Below are positions 14,182-26,203 of a DNA stretch of 64,000 bases, piece by piece. The stretch's first letter is position 1. Each line of letters starts with the position of its first letter. Made by a program: the position numbers and the translations under genes. The stretch lies in NCBI GenBank assembly GCA_025331445.1, contig JAIWNE010000043.1:124001-188000 (forward strand). The letters run 5' to 3'. The notes beneath the pieces were generated by a model. That model had not been told where the DNA came from, did not search any database, and worked only from the letters and a program-made list of their open reading frames with translations. Source of the DNA: Blakeslea trispora. Lineage: Eukaryota; Mucoromycota; Mucoromycetes; Mucorales; Choanephoraceae.

Positions 14182-17100
14182 TTATTTTAGATTTCTATAA
14201 AACAAACTTGTCCGTGGACTACTATCATTGTCAAATGCAGGACTAGGCGTCTTCAAATGAAGCTTACGGTTCTGTCTTCTTCCTGTTCTTTCAGCTTCCC
14301 AGTCTTCCCAACGCTTCATAATTAAACGTCTTGAATCGAATTGGCCTTCTGCATCACCATGAGCTTCTCCTTTCTTTTCTCCTACAACAAGACGGGTAGC
14401 ACCCCACGAGAAATCATCAAAATGCCAATAAGAATAAACAGGTAGTACAAAGTTCCATACAGGTAAAGCAAAAAGGTATACTAATTAATGAAATTTAGCA
14501 AAAACTCTCTAGTTTCCTTGTTCTAAATCTTCTTTTTCTTTTCTCTTACTGATCAACCACAAGATATATATAAGCTTAAATGTAGTCAATAAAATCAAAA
14601 CTGCTGGCAGAAATAGAATGGCAATTAGTAGTCCGAGAGATTGCCATTGAGGATGAGGGGTAATTGCTGTTTGTATGATGAGATAGATTGTCATAACAAT
14701 AGCTGCAGGAAGTACAAAGGTACCGATAAGATCAATAAAGACCGAAAATTGCATAGATAAAAACGAAATGCCACAGAGATCAGACACAAGCACCAACTCC
14801 ATTAAATTATGTACAGTGGAGTTGATCCAACGGCGACGCTGAGATAGCAAAACACCAAATTCGTCAGGTGCAATGGTACGGCATCGAGCCTGTGGTACAA
14901 ACATCATTTGCCTTTTGGGAAAAGAGCGTAACATCAAAGTCGACAGAAAACGATCTTCGCCCAAGAGCAACAAGTTTTTCTCGTGCAACGTAGTAACAAC
15001 ATTTTGATTGTATTCTAGAATAATATCTGGACTAGCCAAGATAGGCACCCAAGCCCCATTTTTGGGAGCCTTGATACGATACATACTAAAACATCCAGGA
15101 AGACAAGTAACCATGCCAAAAAGCGACTCGAATGCCTTGGAATAATGATGCGAGATATAATACTCAAACACCTGAATGGCTGTAACCCAAGATGCTCGTT
15201 TGTTTGCGATACGAGTTTCACCACAAAGACCCATGATCGTGATATCGTTAGCCATTGCAGCTACCATGTAAGTCAAGGCATCTGGCAAAACCTGAGTGTC
15301 TGCGTCTACCATCAAAACAGTCTCAAATTTGTCGGGTGTCACACCTTTCATTAACCAGGTCATTTTCCAAAAGATTTCGTAATCCAATTCTGAGAGACGA
15401 TCATTAAACAGAACGTGCTGAAAGAATGACATCAAGATGACCTGTGAATCCCTTTTACCGCGATTACCAGGCTTTGGCCCTTGCTGTTCTTCCTCTGTTC
15501 CACATTTGATGATGGCAATACACGCCGTATTGTTATAATAACCCGCGTATACTTTAGCCATGTTCAGTTGCTTTTCGCCATCACTTACAGCTAAATAAGA
15601 GCAAGGTCTAGGGTTGCCCATCGAAGACGGTATTGTAAGCATATCAATTAAAATGTCAGGCGTTGATCTAGTCTCTCCAGCGCCTGTAATCAATCCGTCT
15701 GCAATTACAAAGAAGATTTTGTGCTTATTTGAATAAGTTGTGTTAGACAAACTATCCATCGTCGTCTTGAGCCCCTCTTCGCCTTCAGAATAGCAAGTGA
15801 CCAACATGACAGTATAAAGCTCTGTATCTACAATATCAGTTGCATGCTGTCGAAATCCTAACAGAGAACTGGGGTCGCTTGTTGTTCCAGATGTTGCTTG
15901 CTGATGACTACTAAAACTTAAAGACTGTGAAGATCCTGTCATGACACCAGTAGTACCATAGTCATTATATGGGCCCGGAATATGATTGGCAGGATCACTA
16001 TTGCCACCTCTAATTGAACGCCAGGCAAGCCAATTGGATCTTCCGCCCGGTTTAACCAACCGATGTGAAATAAACCACTGAAAGAGACAGGCCATTGAGA
16101 ATCGAATAACAATGATAGCAATGATGGCTGCGAACATAACAGTCATAATGATATTTTCTGCAACGCAAGTGGCTGCCTCTTGCGAAGCAATGCCCACAGT
16201 ATGTCTTGACAGCAGACATGTTTGAGCATCTCTTCCAGATTTTGTATACGATAGTGCATATGTGATATCGTTCCCTACGTTGTGTCTTAGTACAGTATCT
16301 ACTGTATAGCCATATATCAGTCTATTGCTATTAAAATAAGAACTCAAATCAATGACATTGTTTTTGAGAAGAAACAGCTTATTTGAGCGGATATCTTTCC
16401 AGTTGAAACTAAGGTAGTTGTCGTTGCTACTATATCTATGTAAATCAGCCAGTGACAAACATGCACCACTTGCTTGGCTCAGCATAGTTCCTGTCATTTG
16501 TTAATATATGAAGAGGCTGTATTGTAGTTTTTGGCTGGATTCAAGTTTACCTGAAGGACTTGTTAGGCTACAACTACTTGAAGTAGGATCTATGCTTCCC
16601 TGTCGATACCTTGAGCAACTCCTATCAGTGTCGCCATCAAAGATTGCGCCCAATTCTAATCCTCTAAAACCATCAGTCAGGTTCAATTGATAGCGCCCAA
16701 AATAATACTGTAAGACACGAAAGTCGTATACTTGGCCAAACACATAAGCGTAATCATTGCGAAGTACTCGTGTTCTTCCGTTATTTTGACTTGAGGCTGA
16801 GTAAGGATAAGAGACACGGTTGGGTGGACAGAGGTGAATGTTGAGACCGTAAGTAATATAAGCCAGGGCGCCACAAAGAAAAGCGATTATGTAGCACAAA
16901 GTGACCTGATTGCATAAAATCAAGATATTGAATATTAAAAAAAAAGAGAGAGAGAAAGACCTACCTTTTCACGCCAAGCTTGTTGCATTCCTCTGTTTGA
17001 TTTACCAAAACATATACGGATGATGCAATTAGGGAAGCAGCATGTACATAAAAATGCAATCCAAGCCCACCAACTAGTTAATACACGGGGCTTCTCTTTG

Positions 17101-17378
17101 CTTTCTATAGTAGATACATCAGACAGTCTTTCTGTACTAAGGCTTTGTTTCTGCTGCTGTAATTGAAGTTGTAATTGATTCGGCATTGGTTGAGGATAAC
17201 GGACATTTGAGTGGTGACGAGATTGGTGTGTAGATTGATTTGGATTTGAACTAATCATCCCAAATCGAGGACGTTGTCGCTCAGGTCGAGTCAATGACTT
17301 TGACCTATTTAGTGCTGCATCTTGTGTATTTCGACTATAATTCACTCCAAAAGAGAATGCATTGTTTTGCGCTGACAT
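14182..17378 (-). CDS. CHS: Chitin synthase, class IV-like (division 2)
   Basis: Four exons: 17378-16965, 16905-16551, 16490-14550 and 14480-14182, summing to 1002 aa in frame. The ATG chosen is at 17376-17378 ([11 protein letters not shown]); no earlier in-frame ATG is seen. The N-terminus is polar and Gln-rich, then come two membrane segments flanking a Cys/aromatic luminal region ([18 protein letters not shown]...). The catalytic domain has [58 protein letters not shown] and [12 protein letters not shown]. The C-terminal exon encodes [20 protein letters not shown], then DDFSWGATR, diagnostic for class IV/V-type ends. No myosin motor is fused. Class IV enzymes make much of the wall chitin (yeast CHS3-like). 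The gene looks intact. Confidence 0.95.
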
Positions 17379-18639
17379 ATTCAATCAAACTAAGCGCAAA
17401 GGGGAGAAATAAAAGAGAAGGAGATAAACAGAGAGAAATGTTTGTTTTTCTGTCCTATTTTTTATGGCGATAATCAATACTATGAGGTTTTTTTTTTACT
17501 TGCATACAATATTATTAGAAAAATGAGGCGGCGAAATCAATAAAACAAACGCTTGTGTGCCTGTCCTGATTCGGACTTGTTTATTCAATAGATCAGTTTG
17601 CGTGTCGATGAAAAAGCGGAATTTGTTACAAATGAACAGCCTGTAGTTAATAGCCTTTTAGCCACGCTGTTTTTCTGGTCAAATGCTGATCCTTAAATCT
17701 CCTTACGCAAATCTCGTTTGTTTGTTTATAAACTAAAAGCGCAAAGCTCAGCAGTGTTCATTTGGAAGTATAATTCACTGTCTTTTTTGTTGTTCTTTCT
17801 TGGAGAAAGGTTATGAGTTCTCTCCAACAACCTGTGTACTAATCAGCTATACATTTTTTTCTCTTGTGCTTCGGCCTAGTTGATTTAATCAGTTTTGCGC
17901 TGTACTCTATTTCATTTCTCCTTTATATTTCTTGAATAAACAAATTAAGTTTATTGATGTAAGGCAGTTCGATATGCAGATTTCTTTCAAGTGATTATTT
18001 TTAAATATTTGTATAGACATTTGCAATGATACTCCACAGTTAGCAGAAGAAAAAGATTGTGAACTTCTAAGGTCTTTTAAAAAAAAAAAAAATAGAAAGA
18101 GATTTTCGATTTTTGCTTTTAATTGCAAAGCACCTATTGCTCAGCCATAAAAAATACGAGTGTTGGCACTTTTTTCAGAATTTCATATGTATAAATGAAC
18201 TCGAAATATAATGAAGTAGTACTCCTGATTTTATAATAACAACTTCAAACAGTAACAGGATTCAAAAACATGTCTTACCTCAAGACTTACAAACCTTTGA
18301 TCATTATTACTCGCAGACTCTTGCTCAGTACAGGATAGAGGGATTTCTGTTGCAACAAAAACTATACTGAGGGTAAGCAAAATATTTAGGATGCTTATGT
18401 TATTAAATGGGTTTGCGTCTATTATTATAGCATAAACAAAAATAAAGCAAGTACGCGAATTGAACATGTACCTATCTTTGATATATTTTTTCAGAAATGC
18501 AGATGATGCTTACTGTGCAATGATGGGATAAGGATCTTAAAAAAGAAGTTGAAGAGAAGAGAGAAAGAGAGGAGGGTTATGCATTTAAATTTAAATTGCC
18601 AAGTATAAAGTTAGAGGGCTCTGAGTAGCTTATACAAAG
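17379..18639. other. Intergenic, AT-rich, no gene recognised
   Basis: The first part is the promoter of the class IV chitin synthase (5' UTR side rich in AG/GA tracts). A short - strand frame at 18231-18467 has a hydrophobic stretch but no start context or known motif and is not called. Confidence 0.55.
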
Positions 18640-19790
18640 TTAAAACCATTTAACGAAAAGGTGTGTATTCCAGTAATCTTCAGTGTTTATATTGAACCAT
18701 CGTTCACCTTTTTTCACAAAGCCGGACTCAAACGATTTAGCTACGATTTCGACTTCGCTGTCGTTATAGTCAGAGTCGAAAGCCTCATTACTATTAAAAG
18801 CTTCGGATATTAATATTCTCAAGGCGGAGAAGTCGTTTCGTGGAGGAGTAAACCTAGTAGGTTGTGGTGACAAGTTTCGATTTCTCTTGGGAGCCTGATT
18901 TGTGACGGAAAGTTTTAGCTTGTTCTTTACCTCGAGTGCCAACTTCTAGATGTTTTAACTTTAAGCAAAGGCCCAATGAAGTTGTTGTTTTATTCAACCA
19001 GAAGTGAATAATTGGTAGGAAAAGAAATTTCAAATTGCAAAACATTCACATGGTAATGATATAATGTGGGATAAATGGTTGAAAAGCTACATTTAGTGCC
19101 TTCGATTTGGATTATCCATACATTTTTTACAACATTTTCAGCTTTCACGGATGAGTTTATAGGCATCATTTGTTAATCTTGCATTCATGTCATCATCATG
19201 AAAGGCCTCTCCGCACATCAGATCAAATTTTTCATCATTGTAATCCCTTAGTATTCGTGCATCAACTTTACTAAATCGCTGCTTTACAAGGATTTCAATA
19301 ATGCTGTTGGTTTCAAAGGTAGTTCCTGCTAGTACTATCTCTTTAGTTTTAATACGAATCACGTTGTTGATGAAGAAGAGCTTGGTCAGTACCGGGAACC
19401 ACAGTTGATAGACATAGTCGCGCTCTGAATTATTCTGGCTAAGCATGAACTGTTTTGATTCTATCTGGAATAAAACTTCGTTCAAAAAAATGAGTGTTCT
19501 TTCCTGTTTTACATTGTCTGATTCAAGTTTCAGTTTATATAAAATGGCGAGCTTTACAACTACCATTATTGCTTTTGCATAAGCTAGACACAAGAGCCCG
19601 TTGCTGCTACAATTTAGTTAGAATGGGAGGCAAGTTCAATTTGTGCTTTTTGGTATATATTTTTCCAGAATACATAATCAAAAAGTGTTTGCTGGCTTCC
19701 AGTGATAACATCAGAATTGATATCCAAAACGCTTGGCAATTCACACGCCATTGTTTTGAGCTCTGGCGGTCCGTTCTTCATAGTCTCTTT
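18640..19790 (-). pseudogene. Decayed copy of an unidentified protein gene
   Basis: On the - strand, protein-like pieces follow one another with frame changes. A piece at ~19770-19600 contains MACELPSVLDINSDVITG and ends in a stop. The best piece, 19600-19138, contains DYVYQLWFPVLTKLFF and ILRDYNDEKFDLMCGEAF. Near the stop at 19138 a one-base frame change lets the reading continue as ENVVKNVWIIQIEGTKC to about 19000. A further acidic/basic piece runs 18942-18640. Frame breaks and stops argue for a pseudogene rather than introns, because no clean GT-AG pairs restore one frame. Similar YxLWxPVxxxLF-type proteins are, from memory, a repeated unnamed family in Mucoromycota genomes; that link is tentative. 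No function is proposed. Confidence 0.5.
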
Positions 19791-22700
19791 TAAAAAAGAG
19801 TATGACTCGCAAACTTGGAAAGTCTAAAGTGTAAACATTGTTTTAGTTTTTTTGCTTCTCAGATATCTCTTTAGCTTTCGAATGGATGACTTACCCCGTT
19901 TTCAAGAAAATGAGAACAAAAAAAACTTTTGACTTTGATCAATACAGATACTCGACAACAATCATAATAAAATACATGCCTTTTTTCCAAGCTATTTATC
20001 TTTTGCATATCATGTAAATAGCAGGAAGGTTTTAATGCAATAATCTAAGCAATCATTAGCAAATAGCTCATAGTTTACTGAACAGCTTTGTTACCTTTGG
20101 GTGTAGAGTATTCATTTTTGTAATAATTAGAGAAAAGAAAAAGAGCGAAAAAGAATACTCTTTTTCTTTGTTCTTGTAAAGCAAATTGACCACACTACTG
20201 ATCAATTATCCTTGTTGGCTGATTTATTGATTGTTTGTTTATTCTTCGTATAGATCAGTATGGGCCTTGTTCTATATCGATGAACATCATCTTTCTTTAT
20301 TTAGCGATACAAAAAGACCAAATCCTCGTTCTCAGTATGTGAAGAGAAGAGTTTGACATGGATCATTTACAGTGATTACTGTTCATTGTTGTGCAGTAAA
20401 AGGGAGAATAGGGGTGATACTCTATTATCAGCAAGAACATGCAAGTTAATCATGACATACAAAAAGCTAATTAGCAATTTATCTGTAGATGCGCTTGTCT
20501 CAGTAGTTGGTCTGCTTATACGGCCCGTGTTGCTGGTTTTGCTTATGATTCAGATGATTATAGAGAAAGAGGATTTACTTTGATATTACAGAAGTAGACA
20601 GCACTAAGACTTGTTTTGATACTCTTGTCAGCAAATCTCATTGGCTCAATAACCTTGAGTGTGTCAAGACTGATTGATGTATCAAATTGTTGTGTATAAT
20701 GCTGATAATTCCTGTGTATTTCTTCCTATTTTTTCGACACAGTGATGCATTGTGTACAACAAATAAAAAGTGTTTGCCTTTAATACTTCAACACCTAACA
20801 GTAAACATTGAGCTACACTAAGCATGAGAAGTTCAATTGAGCCTATTTAGTCACATAGTCAATGTGGTTCGTGTTAAGGCTAAGACAAACTTCGACAGAA
20901 GCGATACATCAAGAGCCTTCTGGAAACGTCACCTGTCATTCGAATGGGTAATTATATTAAGCAAATAAAGCTATTGACAGCAAATCAACAGTCATCAGCT
21001 ATTGTCTTTAAAGCTGTTTGATTTCTCTACGCTCTTTTCTTTGTTGCTCTCATTTAACAAACTTCTCCTTTTTTTCTATAAAAGAAACTCTTCCCCTCCT
21101 GATTTTGTCCTGAAGACTTTTAATAAATGGGTTATTATGATAAAGTTAATTAGAAGCTGTATTTAGTTACTACCAAGTTGATAGAGCCAGAAAAATGCAT
21201 GACAGGATTGAGTTTGGCTTAATCAAGGCTAGTTGCATGATTTGAATATAATGTAGCGAAAGATGTTAATTTTAATGAGGCAGAGCTAAAGAAAGCGTTT
21301 AAAAATACCCTCATCTGCTCTACATACTAAACATATAGGAGGCGCAAAGAGAGACAGGATAAGCTGGTGTCAAAAGGAGATATCCCTACTCTGTAAAAGA
21401 AAAGAGTAAATTATTCCCAAGCAATGGTAGAAAAAAAAACGACAATCTTTTCAAGAACACGTATATATACATATTCTGATCACTGTGAGGGAAGTCTAAA
21501 ACATCAAAAGATGAGACAAGAGTCTAATGACAGATTCGAGAATCAATACAACTGCTACAAGTAGACACAAATATATAATGCTAATGAGTCTCATGCTGTA
21601 ATTGCATCAAAGGAGAAGCATCTACCTCTAAGACGACAAACCCCGATCTGTAAAAACAGCGAAGATATCTTGATTCAAACCCTGAAAAGTTGCGCATTGC
21701 ATTCATTTTCAATCTAACAGTACTGCTATCAATTTGAAACAGACATCTTCAGAATTTTAACGTCCGTAGATGGGGGCAAAAGGCAAAGAAAAGGTTCCTG
21801 AAAGGCGTAAGTTTAAAGACCATTAGTGAGAATCTTAGTGGCTAGGTTTTTTGCAAATACATATTCAATAGAGCATTGGGAGTTTTCGAACTGAAGTGTT
21901 CCATCAAGGCTCCATACTTGATTTTTGAGTGAGATAGCACAGGACTATAAAGCCACTGAAATAGAAAGTTTAACTTTAGGTTCTGGCTATAAATTATCGT
22001 TTTGAAGATCGAGTTGTAGGAAAGCCAGAGCTTGAGTATTGACACAACCTCAGGTAACTAGAGTTCATGCTTTGAACAGTACGGCTGATGGAACTGCCTT
22101 ATTTGGAAGCTATAGTTTTGGTCACTTGAAATTTGCATGCCCTTAAGCTGAAATGCTACTGACCGCTCAATATGTACCAATAGATTCAAGACGTCTTATG
22201 ATTGAAAGAAAGGGTTGCGTAATTATACAAATAGCTAACAAACACTGGTTTGATGAATAAAAAACAAACTTAACAATAAAACAACTAGCAATAAGATGTT
22301 GCTACTATTGCAAGAAAAGAAAAAAGAGAAATACGTGCAAGATGTAAGCAATCAACTTGCTTTTTTTTGAAGTTTCTTTTTAGACTTGGCATAAAAGTTA
22401 TGACTATTGAATGTCGCGATTAATAACAGCTAATCATCGAAAATCGCTTCGGAAGTTTAAAGATTACGTGACTGAGGCATACCAACAATGTAGCCTTATT
22501 GGTTGAAAAATTAACGTCCAATTTTTTAGCTGAATTTTTACAGTGGGTAGAAACAAGGAGGTTTTATAGTGTGCCGGCGTTTTTTATTTTACAGCGCTTT
22601 TTAACTCACTCATTATTTTTTTTCACACTCTACACACTAAAGGTAAAGTATAGACTACACACTATCACTTCTTCAAAGCCTATACACGCTTATTTGCCTA

Positions 22701-22999
22701 TAACGCATATAACTGTATATATTCCTTTTAGACTCATACACTTATAGTGTATATTCTTTTCTCTCTCTCTCTTTTTTTTTTGTCTTTTTTTGTCTATTTT
22801 AAGACAAAGACAAATATCTTTTTTACTATTGGTCATCTCTTCTTCTCATCATCACCATCCCTTTACCTTTTTTTTTATTTCATAAATTTCTTAACAAGTT
22901 CTTCTTTACTATATACCATTTATGAATTTAAGATCCGCATGAATCAAAATAAAATAAATGCTAACCTTTCTATTCGCTTAATTTCTTAACGTGTTATAG
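19791..22999. other. 3.2 kb gene-poor AT-rich region
   Basis: I find no conserved protein signature in either strand. Short frames (20353-20583 +, 21842-22045 -) lack motifs. From about 22600 to 22990 the + strand becomes pyrimidine-rich (CTCTCT and poly-T tracts), as expected of the promoter and 5' UTR of the HMG gene. The sequence TTATAG immediately before the HMG ATG could be the acceptor of a 5' UTR intron. Confidence 0.5.
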
Positions 23000-23406
23000 A
23001 TGCCTAAGGAAACTCAAAAGGTCACCAAGCGTGCTGCTGATAAAGAAGACAAGAAGAAGCGTTCCAAGAAGGACCCCAACGCCCCTAAGCGTGGTTTGTC
23101 TGCTTACATGTTCTTCTCTCAAGAGCAAAGACAAACTGTTAAGGATGAAAACCCTGAGGCCACTTTTGGTAAGGAATTTCGTTTAATTTCAAGATAACCC
23201 AATCTCATTCTTTATTTCATAAAGGCCAAATTGGTAAGCTTCTTGGTGAAAAATGGAAGAACATGAGCGAAGAAGATAAGAAGGTAATTGCAAGACATTT
23301 AAAAAGAATGCTCCTTATACTCACTTGCCAAACAATTTAGCCCTATGTTGAGAAGGCCGAAAAGGACAAGCAACGTTATGAAGGTGAAAAGGCTTCTCGC
23401 AAATAG
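23000..23406 (+). CDS. NHP6: NHP6-like single HMG-box chromatin protein
   Basis: Three exons, 23000-23168, 23225-23283 and 23341-23406, giving 97 aa, close to yeast Nhp6 (93-99 aa). A basic tail (residues 1-30, with [20 protein letters not shown]) leads into one HMG box: [20 protein letters not shown], then [20 protein letters not shown] and [13 protein letters not shown]. The protein ends EKASRK. Such proteins bend DNA without sequence preference and assist nucleosome remodelling (FACT) and transcription. Codons are biased to C/G-ending forms (AAG, CGT, GCC), as in highly expressed genes. A polypyrimidine promoter precedes it. Confidence 0.95.
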
Positions 23407-23684
23407 ATACATTAATGTGTTTCTTCCTATATTATAACAATCTATTCATTACTTATTAAAACATTACACACACTCGCGTTCATTTTTAAGTTTGTGGCTC
23501 TTTATTATGACAATAAAAAAATGAGACTGCTAGATTTGACAAGTTTATCCTGTTGCAACCAGCATAAGGAAAAAGATACATTGTTAACAGCTTATTTGCT
23601 CTATCTTACCAACCTCACTAATCATTTCAGCCTTTTTCTTCTTGGCCGCCGCAGCATCGAATAAGAGAGAAGAGAGAGAGAGAC

Positions 23685-24078
23685 TCATTCTTTGTCTTGA
23701 GGTTTGTTGCTTTTGAATAGCTCTCTTCGACGTCTCATAGCTTCAAACCGATTTTTTTCTTGTCGCTCAGCGTCTTTTGGAGTAGGTGTATACTTTGACT
23801 TTAGAATACGTCCAACTGCTTCAACTGAAAGCTTGAATTCTTGAGATATTCTAGCAGTGTTATATGTGTGTGGTTGCTGAAAACAAAGGATAAGTTAAGT
23901 TTTATTTTACGTATTAGAAGGCTTGTCGTCTTACAAGTGCAGCCAAAAGTCGAATTTTCTCCATAGTAGGCCTGGATACACGCTTTTTGGGCATCCATCG
24001 CTCATGAGGAGGTTTTGTTGCAAACGAACGTGAATATATGTTGACAGAACTGGATCGAGAGAATGCAAGTTTAAACAT
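23685..24078 (-). CDS. Small mitochondrial protein, RRG9/neugrin-like
   Basis: Two exons, 24078-23935 and 23876-23685, giving 111 aa. The N-terminus MFKLAFSRSSSVNIYSRSFA is a typical mitochondrial presequence (basic, Ser-rich, no acidic residues). The core reads KKRVSRPTMEKIRLLAALQP, then ISQEFKLSVEAVGRILKSKY. This resembles the short helix-turn-helix-like pattern of RRG9/neugrin proteins (thr/met-x-x-iR-L ... la..F.is.EavrRILkSk.w.P). RRG9 is needed for respiratory growth and mitochondrial genome maintenance in yeast. The C-terminus is very basic (RFEAMRRRRELFKSNK). Assignment is by motif reading only; a mitoribosome-associated protein is the alternative. Convergent with the HMG gene. Confidence 0.65.
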
Positions 24079-24866
24079 TGATAGATAATATTGATATAAA
24101 AAAAAAGAAGAAAAATTAATAGAGACTTTTTTTTTTAAAAAAAAATGACAGTCAAGGTAAGGAAAGAAGCAATGTAAAAATGAATTCAAGTTCATACAGT
24201 ACAGCTTTGGAATAGAAATCAAAGGCATCAATCAAAGAGCATAAAGCTGTTGAGCTCTTTGTAATTTTTGTACAGGCATGTCTTCACTCTCGACAGAGAC
24301 ACTGATAGATGCGGAATAATGGTTTGTCTCATGTTATTGAGTTTACTAGAATGATAACCAAAAGGTAAAATCTGATAAATCTATCTGTGCCTTCTTATCT
24401 ATGCTTTTATACCAGCTGAGCAACAATCTTGTATTTAAACTGAGTGTGGTTGACAATAACCAATTGAGTACTTAATCAAAGTAGCATTGAGCATGGTAAA
24501 CCCATTAGTGCAATTGCTTCTATCCAACTGTTCCGGATGTAAGTTGATGTCAACACAATCTTCATTTGGTACGAATTAAGTATCAATTTGGTAGTAAACA
24601 ATAAGAAGCATACACTAGACTAGCTAAGCAAAATTCGATTATGTCTCGGTTAAGGCCGAATACGAGTGACATTAACCAACTTTATATAGAAGCATTAAAG
24701 GCCCAAAGTAGCTGTACATTTAATCTCCCTTATTATTTCTTTCAAGTAAAAGACTTAAGGGACACACACACAAAGCAATTGTCATAAAAGTTGCTGTGAA
24801 CAATTGTGCCAATGATTATCTTTTTGAGCATTCTAAAACCTACCGCTATTGCTGTCTTCAAGGATG
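24079..24866. other. Intergenic up to the transposon, no gene recognised
   Basis: About 790 bp. The first ~150 bp is the likely promoter of the RRG9-like gene with poly-A/poly-T runs. The rest has no long frame or repeat that I can identify. Confidence 0.5.
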
Positions 24867-24868
24867 TA

Positions 24869-24914
24869 CAGTTACCTACAAAAAAATTAAATAATTTTTT
24901 GAATTTCCGATCAT
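24869..24914 (+). repeat. Left terminal inverted repeat of the Tc1-type element
   Basis: Begins CAGTTACCTAC and ends near GAATTTCCGATCAT. Its reverse complement is found at 26157-26201 with a one-base length difference in the run of T (six versus five). Confidence 0.93.
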
Positions 24915-25072
24915 ATCATCATCATGGCCATCCATCCTTTCCCTTCATGACATTACATAAACGAGCATTGAGCAACCAAAAAATAATAGCAAAATGGAGG
25001 AAAAATCGTGCTGAATTAGTTTGAGTGGTTTTTGAAGCAAAAGTATAAAAGTTTATTTAAGGAAAGAGGGCG

Positions 25073-26098
25073 CTAATAGTGGGTAGGTCCACCTTTATTA
25101 CGACACACCTCCTCCATTCTTTGTGGCATATTTTCGATGAGTTTGTTCCATTGAGCTGGAGCAAGCTCATCCCACACTTTCTTTATATATGCCTTATGTT
25201 CTTCAGGCGAAGAAAAGCGACCTTTTCTTTGACGGTGCTTGTGCACAGCCCTCTTCATTTTAACCCAAAGATTTTCAATGGGATTTAAATCAGGTGATTG
25301 AGCAGGCCAAGGCAAAAGCTCAATACCTTGATTCTTTTTCCATTCTTTGGGAGCACAGGACCGGTGAACTGGTGCTCCATCTTCCATTAACACCACATCT
25401 TGACGATTGTCAATGAATCTGCTGAGGGCACCCTCATACACTGAGGACACAAAGCCCCTTCCCTTCCTTTCCTCTTCACCCAAGAAAGCCAACTCAGACT
25501 TACAGCCATGTTGAATGGCTCCCCAAACCATGGCGCTAGTCTTACCACTTCTGAATGATGGCGCCAGACAGTCCTGATGGCACTTTTCATCTTCTCTGCG
25601 CCAGACAAGAATAGCCCGTGAGCTCTTACCATTCTCAAAAGAGCTTTCGTCAGTGAAGATGACTTTTTTCCAGTCATCTACTGTCCAACTTCGATACTTC
25701 TTGGCAAATGCATATCTCAGTAGCCTATGTGTTGTGTTCAAGAAGGGCTTCTTGACAGCTACACGGCATCTGTACCCCATGAGATGCAATGCTCGACGAA
25801 CGGTATTCTCACATACATTTTGAGGAACCAAGGCAGTCAACTCGGCCAAAATAAGCCTTCTGTCGCGCTTTATTGCTCTAACCAAGGCTCTACGACTACG
25901 ATCGCTCAACTTGGGGGGTCATCCTGAGCCTGGGCTTCGAGCAACAGAACCTCTTTGCTTAAACTTTCTAACGATCGTATACACCGTTTGTGGTTTGATC
26001 CCCAATCTTCTCGAAATTTCAGCAGGTCTCATGCCGGAATTTTGGAGGTTGATGATCATTTGCTTTTCTTCTTCAGTTAAGTGTATTCTGGTGCTCAT
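25073..26098 (-). pseudogene. Tc1-type transposase with a single in-frame stop
   Basis: Reading from the ATG at 26096-26098 (MSTRIHLTEEEKQ), the frame covers 341 codons to the TAG at 25073-25075, broken by one TGA at 25919-25921. The N-terminal part is a helix-turn-helix domain (MIINLQNSGMRPAEISRRLG). The C-terminal part holds the catalytic triad: VIFTDESSFE, VLMEDGAPVH and SPDLNPIENLW. There are 34 residues between the second Asp and the Glu, i.e. DD34E as in Tc1. The stop falls in the linker RSPGSG-stop-PPKLS, where relatives have the GRPRKLS-type AT-hook motif. An Arg codon CGA turned TGA by C-to-T change would explain it. An upstream in-frame ATG at 26158 lies in the terminal repeat. Everything else looks intact. 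Confidence 0.93.
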
Positions 26099-26156
26099 GT
26101 TCAATTTAAAAAGTGTTCGAAAGAAGTGTTTTATTGTATCATCATGTTGAAATACC

Positions 26157-26201
26157 ATGATCGGAAATTCAAAAATTATTTAATTTTTTTGTAGGTAACT
26201 G
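26157..26201 (-). repeat. Right terminal inverted repeat of the Tc1-type element
   Basis: Inverted copy of the left end, starting ATGATCGGAAATTC and ending GTAGGTAACTG, followed by the TA target duplication at 26202-26203. Confidence 0.93.
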
Positions 26202-26203
26202 TA

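Larger units (their letters stand above)
24869..26201. mobile_element. Complete Tc1/mariner-type DNA transposon (1,333 bp)
   Basis: The element is bounded by terminal inverted repeats of about 46 bp that match except for one base in an A/T run. The ends read CAGTTACCTACAAAAAAATT on both sides (inverted). It is flanked by TA at 24867-24868 and 26202-26203, the target duplication of the Tc1/mariner superfamily. It encloses a single transposase on the - strand. The near-perfect repeats indicate a fairly young insertion. It sits in a gene-poor stretch and interrupts no gene that I can see. Confidence 0.95.

Noticed and set aside
18231..18467. A 78-codon - strand frame with a hydrophobic stretch
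   Set aside because: No continuity with the nearby pseudogene or chitin synthase and no known motif.
21670..21690. GATTCAAACCC resembling a tRNA B-box
   Set aside because: No matching A-box or cloverleaf could be formed around it in either orientation.
22600..22990. Open frames in the pyrimidine-rich tract before the HMG gene
   Set aside because: Composition (Phe/Ser/Leu only) follows from CT/T runs typical of fungal promoters and 5' UTRs.
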